64,000 nucleotides of DNA from Drechmeria coniospora (lineage: Eukaryota; Ascomycota; Sordariomycetes; Hypocreales; Ophiocordycipitaceae): positions 7,041,222 through 7,105,221 of the forward strand of contig NC_054390.1 of the NCBI RefSeq assembly GCF_001625195.1. The letters are read 5' to 3'. Under the pieces are notes generated by a model that was not told the origin of the DNA, did no database searches, and worked only from the letters and a program-made list of their open reading frames with translations. A program made the position numbers and the translations under genes. Positions 1-10,110 of the stretch are shown here, piece after piece (within the stretch, counting starts at the first letter, position 1; every line of letters starts with the position of its first letter).

Positions 1-246
1 ACAAGCAAAAATCGGGGTACCTAGTTGTGCTACAGGTACCCAATCGGCACTTAAGAACGGAGTACTTTGCACGAACTCTCCTGCGCTCGTGACATGCCCC
101 ACTGCCACTACCAGCTATCCCGACCATCCTGGGAACCTTCTGGCTTCATCCTCGACCTCAGCTTCCATCCACCTCGACTTGCTTCCGGTGCTCCTGGCGC
201 CCCTGGTGATGCCCTTCTTCGCGGATCGCAAACCACTGTCGATACC

Positions 247-3200
247 ATGGCCAACCCTGTAGGGGAAGATGCCTGGACCGCGTACCTGGACGAGGCGGCG
301 CGCACCGCTGGCGACCTCGAGAGTCGCGTCAACGTCGTCGAGCTCTACAAGCGTGCTGTCGGCGCCGAGCCGGGCAGCTTACGCCTCTGGCTGCCGTACT
401 GCGATTACTTCTGGGGCCTATGGGACACCAGCCAGGCTGTTGATGCTGACTGGTCCGAGGAGGAGCAGCTCATGGGCCGCGAGCTCTTCTCATTTGACGC
501 CGCCCTCGATCTCTGGCAGCAAGGCTACGAAGCCGTAAAGTACCGCCTCGACGACAGCCACCAGCTATGGGACCGTTGGATCTCCCTCGAGATGGAGCAG
601 CTCGCCAAGACCAAGACCCCCGAGGGCATCACGCGCATCACTCACCTCTACCGCGACCGCCTCTCCACGCCCCACCTTACCTGGGACGACACTTCCCAGT
701 CCTTTTCGAGCTTCTTATCCGAGTATAACCAGACCGCCTGGGAGAGCACGATGAAGGAGGTGACGGAATCGGCCCAAGCGACGAAACGTCTTATCAATGC
801 CCGCGACCCGTTCGAACTCAAGCTGCAGGAAGCCGCCCGAGGAGATGATACCGAGGCGCAGGGTGCCGCCATGCGAGACTACCTCGACTGGGAGGTGATG
901 CAGAGCAAGAGGAACAACGACATGCCCGAAATCGCCACCGACCTATGCTGCGGTCTTTTCTCCCGCGCTCTGACTGGCATCTTTGCTCTTGACGAGGATA
1001 TCTGGCGAGAGTATGTCGTCTTTTCATCCTCATCTAAATCCGATCTCGCCACACCCGACAATCAGCTAGACATCCTGCGCAGGGCCGTTCAGCATTGCCC
1101 GTGGTCTGGTCGGCTGTGGAACAGATACATCTTGTGTGGCGAGGAGGCGAAGCTTTCCTTTTCCGAAATGGAGGCCATCAAGCACTCCGCCACGAGCGAA
1201 AGTGAGTTGTACAAGAATGGAATGGAAAGTATGATTGAGATGTACGTCGCCTGGTGCGGCTTCTTGAAGCGTACCGCCCTCGAAGCCACGGCGACCGATG
1301 AAGCCGTCGATGTCGCCGACATGGGACTGAAAGCCGCTCTGGAGGATGTCGAAGTCGTCGGGAAGCGGCTCTATGGCAAGGAGTTTCAAGGCGATCCTAA
1401 ATTCCGTCTGGAGCGCATATACATCCAATATCTAACTGAGAAGAAGGATGCGATTGATGAGGCAAGGGCTGTCTGGGAGAAGCTTCGCCGCATTCAGATA
1501 CACGCCGACAGCCACGAATTTTGGTTCCGGTACTATATGTGGGAGATGCTCATCTTTTCCTCTCGCCCCCCAGCAAACAGCAGCCCGTCTCGTCCTTCAA
1601 TCGGCTCTGCTCTCCGGATTCCGCACATGGCGACGGAGAAGCTGCACGCAGCCGCAACGCGAAGGACCATTGACTGGCCCGAGAAGGTCTTCGATGTATA
1701 TTTGCAGCATTGCAACGACTACGAGCTGCCTGCCTCGGTGCGCCGCGCGACTGACATGGTGCACCGGGCCGAGAGGGCCGTGAGGAAGCGTCGGCAGCGC
1801 GAAGAGGAGGAGAAAGCAGCCGCTTACGCCGCCTACTATGGCGGCGAGCAAGTTGAACAGCCCGTGGCCGAGACGGGAAACTCGCCGACTGGGCCGAAGC
1901 GCAAGCGCGAGATTGTGCCAGGAGGGGAGGATGCCGAGGCTGCGAGCAAACGACGAAAGAAAAGCGGAGAGGATGTCGAGGTACAGGCTGGAAAGATCCA
2001 AGAAGGGGCCAAAAGGGACCGCGAGAATGCAACGATCTTGGTCGAGGGATTGCCAGCCGACGTCACGCAGACCAAGCTGCGACAGTATTTCAGGGATTAT
2101 GGACATATTAACAGCATAACGGCCTTCTTCCGTGAGCAGGACGGACAGTCCTCAACGGCCATGATCGAGTTTCGATCGCCTGACGAAGCCCAATCCGCCC
2201 TGCTCCGGAGCGGCAAGTATTTTGGCCAGTCTCAACTCAGTGTTCAGTCGGGCCATGATTTGACCGTCTACCTCACCAACTTCCCGCCTGCAGCCGACGA
2301 GAACTACATCCGAGACCTGTTCAAAGACTGCGGCGAGATTTTGAGCGTCCGATGGCCCAGCCTCAAGGTTAACGCGTACCGCCGGTTCTGCTACATCTCC
2401 TTTCGTCACCGGGAAGCCTCCGCCAGGGCGGTCGCGAAGGATGGTATTCTTTTGGACAGGAAATACAAGCTCTCGTGCAAGTATTCGGATCCTGGACGAA
2501 AGAAAAACCGCGAGGGTGCCGTCGCCGAGGGTCGGGAGGTACATGTGTCGAATCTTGACAAAGCCCTGACGGAGGAGGAGATACGCGAGGTCTTCTCTAA
2601 GTGGGGAACGGTAATGAGAGTCAACGTCCTCATGAACCTGGCGGGCAAGAATCGTGGATTCGCCTACCTCGAATTCCACACGAAGGAACAGGCGCAAAAG
2701 GCCGTGGAGGAGATGAACAATACCAAGTTCCGGAACCAGATTGTCACCGTCGAGATTTCCCACGAGTCCAAGGTGAAGCATGCCGCCAAGGTCGTGAACA
2801 GCACATGCCGCGATTCCGCATCTCCAGCACCACCCGCTCGTGGAGAGGACGGCGGCGAGGTTCCTGCCGAGACTGGAGCTGACCAGGCAAAGCCTTCGGC
2901 TGCTGAAATCTCGGTGAGGACGGTTGCCCTCATGGGGTTGCCCGACACCGTCAACGACACCCGCGTTCGCGCACTCGTGGAACCACACGGCGCCATCATA
3001 CAGCTGGTCCTGTTTCCTGGACACGGCGGCGCTAAGATTGAGTTTGTGGACGCTGCCGCCGCGGGGAAGGCGGCTCTTGCCCTCGACGGCATCGAGTTTG
3101 AGGGTAGCAGTCTGCGTACAGGATCGGTCGAGGAACTTCGGCGGGCGAAAGGCGAGCACAGGGGCGACCGCATCGTCTACGGCAACAAATTCCAGAAGAC

Positions 3201-3504
3201 CTCGCAAGCTAAGGGCAAGGACGAAGTGCGGCCGCCATCCGTGACTACCTCTGGTCTCATGGCTCCGCCTGCTGTGGTCCGTCGTCCGGTCCTAGGACGA
3301 CCAGGTCCTAAACGTGGACTGGGCTTTGCTCCTCGAAAGGCGCCTGTGCCGTCGCCAGCTAGTAGAGACAACGACGCCTCACCGGCTGCTAACGCGACCA
3401 AGCCCACCCCCAAAAGTAATGCCGACTTCAAAGCCATGTTCCTGGCTGGGGGGCAGAAGGAAATCGGCGAGAGGCCGACGAACAAGCCCAAGGAGGGAGA
3501 ATGA
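247..3504 (+). CDS. PRP24: Prp24/SART3-like pre-mRNA splicing factor (HAT repeats + four RRMs)
   Basis: Single-exon gene of 1,085 residues from the ATG at 247. The frame is open further upstream, with another ATG at 94, but 247 begins a sensible acidic N terminus. The N-terminal half, to about residue 520, is rich in Trp/Tyr-spaced helices typical of HAT (half-a-TPR) repeats. Four RRM domains follow: about residue 595 (ILVEGLP), 673 (VYLTNFP), 765 (VHVSNL, with RGFAYLEF as RNP1) and 889. Near the C terminus, about residue 1057, is SNADFKAMFL, the Lsm-interacting tail seen in Prp24 and SART3. The family anneals U6 to U4 snRNA and recycles the U4/U6 snRNP in the nucleus. HAT repeats plus several RRMs plus this tail make the call firm. 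A lysine-rich linker between the HAT and RRM halves may hold a nuclear signal. It converges on the helicase gene downstream. Confidence 0.9.
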   Translation: MANPVGEDAWTAYLDEAARTAGDLESRVNVVELYKRAVGAEPGSLRLWLPYCDYFWGLWDTSQAVDADWSEEEQLMGRELFSFDAALDLWQQGYEAVKYRLDDSHQLWDRWISLEMEQLAKTKTPEGITRITHLYRDRLSTPHLTWDDTSQSFSSFLSEYNQTAWESTMKEVTESAQATKRLINARDPFELKLQEAARGDDTEAQGAAMRDYLDWEVMQSKRNNDMPEIATDLCCGLFSRALTGIFALDEDIWREYVVFSSSSKSDLATPDNQLDILRRAVQHCPWSGRLWNRYILCGEEAKLSFSEMEAIKHSATSESELYKNGMESMIEMYVAWCGFLKRTALEATATDEAVDVADMGLKAALEDVEVVGKRLYGKEFQGDPKFRLERIYIQYLTEKKDAIDEARAVWEKLRRIQIHADSHEFWFRYYMWEMLIFSSRPPANSSPSRPSIGSALRIPHMATEKLHAAATRRTIDWPEKVFDVYLQHCNDYELPASVRRATDMVHRAERAVRKRRQREEEEKAAAYAAYYGGEQVEQPVAETGNSPTGPKRKREIVPGGEDAEAASKRRKKSGEDVEVQAGKIQEGAKRDRENATILVEGLPADVTQTKLRQYFRDYGHINSITAFFREQDGQSSTAMIEFRSPDEAQSALLRSGKYFGQSQLSVQSGHDLTVYLTNFPPAADENYIRDLFKDCGEILSVRWPSLKVNAYRRFCYISFRHREASARAVAKDGILLDRKYKLSCKYSDPGRKKNREGAVAEGREVHVSNLDKALTEEEIREVFSKWGTVMRVNVLMNLAGKNRGFAYLEFHTKEQAQKAVEEMNNTKFRNQIVTVEISHESKVKHAAKVVNSTCRDSASPAPPARGEDGGEVPAETGADQAKPSAAEISVRTVALMGLPDTVNDTRVRALVEPHGAIIQLVLFPGHGGAKIEFVDAAAAGKAALALDGIEFEGSSLRTGSVEELRRAKGEHRGDRIVYGNKFQKTSQAKGKDEVRPPSVTTSGLMAPPAVVRRPVLGRPGPKRGLGFAPRKAPVPSPASRDNDASPAANATKPTPKSNADFKAMFLAGGQKEIGERPTNKPKEGE

Positions 3505-4041
3505 TACCTAGGGACCTATACCGTCGAGTGAATGGTAATGGTGCTCACGCTTAAGCTTTTTACATCACCTGTGTCACCTTGGTTTGTTTTGCTTTTCCTG
3601 CACGCATCATACTCTGCTCTACCCATCAATCGCGCTTGGAGGCAAGGAGACGGCTACTTGCAGCCGATTGCAGTTGGTCGCTTCCATCGGGCAGACTGAG
3701 TGTTGAGAGACGGAATGGGGGGTGGAATGGCCATGGAGGATTTCGGTCCGGCGACATGGTTTCCTATTCATGAATACTTTTTGCGACGATACGCTTGCGG
3801 TTCATCTGTACGCTATTCTCGACGGCCACATACAGACATGCATGCGTGGCAGCATCACCAATCCCATTCCCAGATGCTGTTTTCGCCCACCCAGCTGATA
3901 ATCAGATGCAATATGAAAGTCCATATCCCAATGTTGTTTTATCCATTCACCGCATCCGAGAGCCCATGACATGCTGCCAATCTACTGGACATCACATTGC
4001 CGGCCGAAGGCTCATCTGCCTCTCGCAAGCAGATTGGCAAC
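3505..4041. other. Spacer between convergent genes
   Basis: A 537-base spacer between the stop of the Prp24-like gene and the stop of the minus-strand helicase. Both 3' untranslated regions should lie here. I see no conserved open frame and none of the TACGGAGTA elements common in other spacers. Confidence 0.6.
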
Positions 4042-7000
4042 CTATGCCTTGCCGACGGTGAGTGAAGATCCCTTGACTATGCTGTCTTGGCCCTGGAGAA
4101 GGCTGTCCTGCGCAAAGAGGCGCTGCCAGACGTCGAGCCACTTCTGATGCTGCGCAGTAGGGAGCTTGCCAGGCAGTCGAAAGGAGCGTGCGAGCAGGTC
4201 GCGGAGGCGCGTGCGAAGAACCTTGACCACGAGCATTGATTTCCAGTCGGGGAGGGCAAACCGCCCTCGGTTGCCGTCGAGGACGATGACGCCGGAGAAC
4301 ATCTAGAAGCATTCTGTTAGTCTTTGAGTCTGTATCGCGAGTGAGGTGGCGGCGGAGGGAGGATGGACGTGCATCGCAGCGGACTTCACCACAGAGCAGG
4401 GCAATGGCAAACGGTTCAACCGCCGTAGTTTCGTGCGCGTGGTACACCCTGGAACGAACGCGTGAGCAGTGATCATCGGTTGTGAGAAGGGAAGGTTCGG
4501 GACAGCTCACGACTTTGACTGCATGATGTGGTAATACGACAGCCATTTGATATCGCGATAATTGCGGTTAACCGATGACGGATGCAAGCTAATGGACTGA
4601 TTGTTGCCAATGTTGCGCAGTCCCTTTGTACCCGGCGTGTCTCTCACGAGCATCTTTGGATAGAAACTCCAGGCAATGACTGATGACGACACGACATCGT
4701 TGTCGCTGTTCACGTTGACGCGGTGTGGAACCTCGAAGAATGTTTGCTGCCGACGTCCGCGCCCGCCTTGGGTGAAACGTTGGTTCTTGAGAGTTCGCCG
4801 CTCTTCTTCTGTCAGTGACAGGAACCCGGCGTCAACCAGCGAGACAAGGAGTTGTCCCTTGAGATCCTCGATGTTGGCGAGTGTCGGCTGGCTCAGGAAG
4901 TTCTTGCGGCAAAACTGGAACTCCTTGCCGCTGCCACTGTTGGACTGACATACACGTTTCCAGGAGACATAGGCATTGTATATCGTAAGCAGATCCGAAT
5001 CACCGCGCCGGAAGAGCATCCTGGCATTGTCTGCCTGAGCTCGTTGCCCGAAAGGCGCAGAGAAGGGGGATTTGGATGAGAGGATGGCGGCCACGGTAAT
5101 GGCCATATCCAAACATTTGAAAACAGTGCCGAGGAGAATCAGCTTGCCCAAAAAGACGTCAAGCGGTAACCTGGCCAACTGATGACCAAGCGGAGTGAGT
5201 TCCTCACCGGCAGCCAAGGCACGCACATCGACGAGGGCATCAACGGCCCGACGAATGTTCTTGGCGGATGGGGGGTCGAGAGCGTCGCTCAGAGTCTCTT
5301 CGATGCCACCAATCTTGCAGATTTTGACACGGATCGCGAGATCTTGCAGAGAAAGACGCAGCATCTCTGGTGTCTGCTGGTCACTCATGATGTTGTCGTG
5401 TCGATGCTTTGTGAACATGTGGAAACAAATGCCATTTTGTACACGGCCGGCACGACCACGCCTCTGCTTTGCGTTTGCTCGAGAAATAAAGGTATCGATA
5501 AGCCTGGAGAGCTGCCTCCTTTCATCATACCGCATCTCTCGGTGTTTCCCAGTGTCAATGACGCAAGTCACGTCAGGAATGGTGATGCCCGTTTCCGCAA
5601 TGTTGGTGGCGAGCACAATCTTGCGTATTCCCGGTGGCGGCACGAGAAAGGCCGATTCTTGGTCTTCGGTCGCGATGGAGGAATGCAGAGGGTATACCAA
5701 CCAGTCTCTTGCAAATCGTGGGTCGCCGAGCAGCAAATCGTTGAGAGCTCGGATCTCAGCGATACCGGGCAGGAACACCAGTACCGCCCTGCTATATGGT
5801 TCCAAGGATTCGTTCGACGCAATCTGGGCCATGAGTTGAACGATGAGGTCAAAGTCAATATGATACTCGTCCATCTGTGACAGAATGCTTCGAGTCTTGG
5901 CAGAGTAGCCGGTGAGGCTCGCTGCAAATTCGCTCTTGTTTCCACTGCCGTCGTCTTCCGCCCCATCCTCATCGAGGTCAACCATCTTGTCTGCGGGAGA
6001 GTTCGTTGGGTTGTAGCCCGTAATCTCGACGGCGTCCTCGAGATACCGGACGTCCACAGGGAACGTCCGTCCGGGGACATTCAGAATTGGTGCTCCACCA
6101 AGATATCTTGAGAAGCGTTCAGCGTCAACGGTGGCAGACATGAGAAGGACTTTGAGATCCTTGCGCTTCGTCAAGAGTCGCTTGAGTACAATCAGCAGGA
6201 AGTCGCTATCGATAGTTCTCTCGTGGACTTCATCAAGAATCAAGTGAGTGACCTCACGAAGGTCGTTTGATCCCTCAAGCATGCGCATGACGATTCCTGT
6301 CGTTGCATATACCAGTCGCGTCTCTCGAGACGTATTCGCTTCGAGTCGGATGGAGTAGCCGACCAAAGATCTGCTGGAGCCAACATCGCCCTTATTTTCG
6401 CCTAGCTCTTCGCTCACACGGCGAGCCAGGGAGATGGCAGAGATACGGCGGGGTTCCGTGCAATAGATCTTGCAGGACCTCCCCTGAGAGAGTTCATGTT
6501 CTAGCACGAATGCTGGGACTTGGGTACTCTTTCCGCTGTGAAGCTGTCAGTTTCATAATCCGTCACTCTGGTACCAGAAAACATGCCATCCCGTTTCACC
6601 GCATATGATCACCACCTGGTTCTTATCCACAGCCTCCAATACTTGTGGCCTGAACTGCCACATGGGGAGCTGCATTCGAGATTGCTGAGCGTTTGTGAGC
6701 ATGGGGTGTTTGTGTACTTCAACATCTGTTGCCCGTGTCTTACCAGCATCGCTTGGAACTTGCGAGTTCCCGACTTGTCAGCCCATATCCGTCTCATGTC
6801 GTCGGCAGCTACACAAATTTGTTTCTTTCGATCATTCGCGTTCTCTGCCGAGTTCTGCGGGGCCTTGGCAGCGCGGCCACGGAAAGCCCCTTGAAGGATG
6901 ACGCCATCTTCAAGTTCCCTGTCTTGCCGTTGTCTGACAAGTGTCCTCAGGGACCTTACAGCATCACGGTCTTGGGAATCAAGCTGCTCTTTCCTGGCTT

Positions 7001-8870
7001 CCGCCATCTCGTTCCAAAGATCTTTCCACGCAGACGGCAGCCGAAGGTTAACCTTCTCCTCCCTTGCGTTGCCACTGAAAACATGGAACAAGGCCGAGGT
7101 GGCAATGTACGCCTCGGCCTGCTTTTTGTCCGGGACGGCAACTCCGAGCATGGTAAATGTGAATCGCGTTTGATCCGCAATAACCTCCACATCGGATCCT
7201 GGTACCGCTCGAGGTGGCTCCTGGGCCTTCGTCCACCAGATGTCGATGGACTGGCGGTTCGCAAAAGAGGTCTCCGACACCACCGTGTAGTTCACCTTGA
7301 CCGAGGAATCTCTGCTACCGTCAGTTGGTTCCGAAACGGCGACACCCCTGGCAAACGTACCTTGAGCGGCAAGCCTCTTCCAGGACACGCCTTGGGCTGA
7401 CACCGGTCCATTTGCCGAAATCTCGAAGAATAAGTTTCACACCATCCGCCGAAGCCAGCACCGTCTGTGATTTTCCCGTATTTGGATCCACCTCGCTCTG
7501 CGGCAAAGAAGCGAACAAGCCAGCTATGTCATCTTCGTCGGACGCCTCGGCCAAAACCTCAGCAGCCATTCGCTCAGCCTCACCGGCGACTTCATCGTCA
7601 TCCGAGTCGTCTGTCACTGCCTCTGCCTCTGCCGCGATTCCCGCAGGTTTGGGTACGCCAGCTGATGCAGCTAGGAGGTCTTTCCTAGTCACCGCCAGTC
7701 GCTTCTCCAAGATTATCCTTTCGCTCTTCCACTTCAGCTCGGCCGCAAACTTGTCAAATAGCACGTCGGACTTAATCTTTTCCAACTTTGCCTCCAGCTT
7801 TGCGATTGCGAGTTCGACGTCATGCTCACCAGCAGCATCCTGCTCGCTTTCACTGCGACTCAGCTCTAGGAGGCTGGTCTTGGCTGCGAGGTATTCGGGA
7901 ACCAAGTCTTCTGGTTCGATATCAATATCACACGTCACAGCTAGTTTCCTAGAGGTCCCTTTGCCGGAGCGCTCATTCGTGCCTGATTTGCTTGACTCTT
8001 TGCCTTTCCGATCCTGCTGCGACTCGGGCTTCGGTGTTTGTGTACGAGATGGGAAAGGGCTGGCGTTCTGAACGTCTGCAGCAGGTGCGAATGAGCAAAT
8101 GTAAACTTCATGGGCGGGATTTGTGTCACGATACCTTTGGCAACGACCTTCCCCCTGTGTTCATAGGGAGGAAGCTCATTCGTCGAGGACTCTCGCGCCA
8201 ACCAATCGAGGGCTTCGTCTAGCCCCCAAATCGAATCCTTCGCCGCTGTTTGCACGTTTGGGGCAATGTCCAGGATGTGCTGCAGAACAGCCTCGACACG
8301 TGCATCAGGGAAGGCGGCGGCTTCCAAAGTTTGGCGCAGGGTCCAGAGACGGACGATGGTGTCCTCCTCGGGTGGCATCTTGCCGCTGCCGGTGGATTCG
8401 GAAGAGACGTTCGACGAGGAGAAGCGAGTCTCGGCATTTATAAGATCCAAGATATGGTCTAGCAAGTCGGGGGGTAGCCATTTCGGGATGTTGATGGTGT
8501 CCGCCTGGTTCCGAAGCAAACGACGATCTGTCTCGAGGCGAGCGCGTTGTCGCTGGGCATCTCGCTTTGCTCTTGGGGCATATTTCTCGACGAGTAGCTG
8601 CAGCTCGGACTCCTCGAGCTGCCTCTCGAACTCTTCGGCGCTCAGCGGATTCTCTCGCCCTTGTTGCTGGCCGTTGTCGTTCGATGGCGGGGCATTCGAC
8701 TTATCGGCATTGGAGGGAGGGGTATCGAAGTTGGATTTGGCGCCGCTGGTCAGCGGCTTTGTATCAGGCTCCGATTCCGCTTCCGGTCGGGGTTTCGAAG
8801 CAATCGAGGTTGTTGCGAAGCCTCGAGCTGGGTTGGCCGCCGGCTTCTTCTTCTTCTTGGCACCGGCCAT
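4042..8870 (-). CDS. DEAH-box RNA helicase, DHX29/YLR419W type, seven exons
   Basis: Reconstructed exons on the minus strand: 8870-8135, 8075-7361, 7311-6744, 6684-6587, 6535-4511, 4448-about 4373 and 4302-4042, giving about 1,492 residues. The start is the ATG at 8870, followed by a poly-lysine stretch. A UBA-like segment lies near residues 205-245, followed by an acidic, coiled region. The helicase core has Walker A GETGCGKST (about residue 702), DEVH (about 807), MSAT, and the TNIAETGITIP and QRRGRAGR motifs. HA2 and OB-fold regions end in the typical FALPDWKSML segment. Human DHX29 helps ribosomes scan structured leaders; the same job for the fungal protein is inference. The intron at 6536-6586 has a GC-AG boundary inside Walker A. 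The last intron's donor is uncertain: GC at 4372 fits the family spacing better, while GT at 4384 would remove four residues. Confidence 0.9.
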
Positions 8871-9112
8871 GACCTGGGGTCGTCGGGTGGACAAAGCAAG
8901 TCGTGGGCGTTGATGGCAAAGGTTTGTTCGAGCTTTGGCAGGAAGCTCCAGCGTTGGCGGGGCCTTGGAGCACTGGCACGACGGAGACTCGCCGGAGTTG
9001 GACACTGAGCGACAACGCTATTAGCACGGTAAAGTTAGTACTGAATTTAGTACTACTTATACGGAGTAATGGACGTAGCAGCTGTTAGGGCTATAATACG
9101 GTACGCCCAAGT

Positions 9113-9131
9113 GGGGGGGGGGGGGGGGGGG
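9113..9131. repeat. Poly-G homopolymer, 19 bases
   Basis: An uninterrupted run of 19 G lies about 240 bases upstream of the helicase start. Its length is likely to be unstable or misread by sequencers, and it can form G-quadruplex structure. A similar 15-G run precedes the AlkB-like fusion gene. Confidence 0.9.
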
Positions 9132-9665
9132 CGACAAGACATTGACACTGCAGGACTCCAGCCTAGGCTCATTGAGTGCCAGTGAATCGTGACTCACCTT
9201 GGACCTACATTTGAAGTATTTCGGAACGAATCTGTAGCGTCGTTGGTGTTGTAGGCGAGTATGCCTTTGTCCATCATTCGGCAAGAGATTCCAGTATTTG
9301 ATGACCCTCGCAAATCAAAACTCCATCAGGTAGGTAATCCCCTCGCTGCCATGTTTCATGTTCAGAACTTAACTCCCTCTGTCATCCACTTAATGCGTCT
9401 TAAGACTCTCAAGCGGCATGGAACCGCAGACATGGCAAACAGGTAAGCATTGGGTGAGCATTCGAGCTGGAAAGAATTCTTCCTGGGCCTTCTTTCGACG
9501 TGCGTATGATATACCATACTAGCTAAGTACTGTACAGGCATACGCGTAATGCGCTGAAGCATGTGAACATGCCTTCAGTGAATGCGGGTACCAAACGAAG
9601 GCTCACAATGCTATTCCTCCACTGTGCGAGTACTCGTACTTACTTTTGGTCCATATGATGCTGTA

Positions 9666-9699
9666 CTACGGTTGATTCTGCGTGCTACGGTTGATTCTC
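9666..9699. repeat. Short tandem duplication, 19-base period
   Basis: The word CTACGGTTGATTCT occurs at 9666 and again at 9685. The two copies are adjacent, with a few differing bases between them. It lies in the GCN1 promoter side of the spacer and has no recognised function. Confidence 0.75.
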
Positions 9700-10110
9700 C
9701 TCTGGTACGGTACTACTCCGTAGTATTATTATCCAATACATACAACAACAAGAGGGAGCAAGTTGCAGCAGGCGGTGAATGAACTGGAAATGTGTGCGTA
9801 TCGATAGCGGGGTGGGTCATTGTGGTAAACCGTACTCCGTAAGTACTGTTACATCTAGTTAATATTACATGTACTGTAGGTGTGGTGCTGCTGTTGACTG
9901 CGACCCGTAATATTTTGGCCAGACCTTTCTAGACAAGCAAACCATCACCACAACGCCAATCGTGAGCCTTCAGCCAGAAGCAACGAATTACTCGTCCTAC
10001 CCACGTATTCCGACTGCCTCGTCGATCCTCGGCGCATGTTCCTGGCCTCCAACAGCTCTGGTAGCCCCCAATGAATTCATCACTCGCACCTATCCCATCC
10101 ACGACTCGAA

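Larger units (their letters stand above)
8871..10110. promoter_or_regulatory. Divergent promoter region, helicase and GCN1
   Basis: This 1.24-kb region separates the start codons of two divergent genes, so both promoters should lie in it. It contains a run of 19 G at 9113-9131 and a 19-base tandem duplication at 9666-9699. TACGGAGTA/TACTCCGTA words occur near 9060, 9716 and 9832. No open frame here looks like a protein. Confidence 0.55.

Noticed and set aside
67..246. Upstream extension of the Prp24-like protein
   Set aside because: Frame begins at TTG; the in-frame ATG at 94 would add a Pro/His-rich leader unlike the family, so 247 is preferred.
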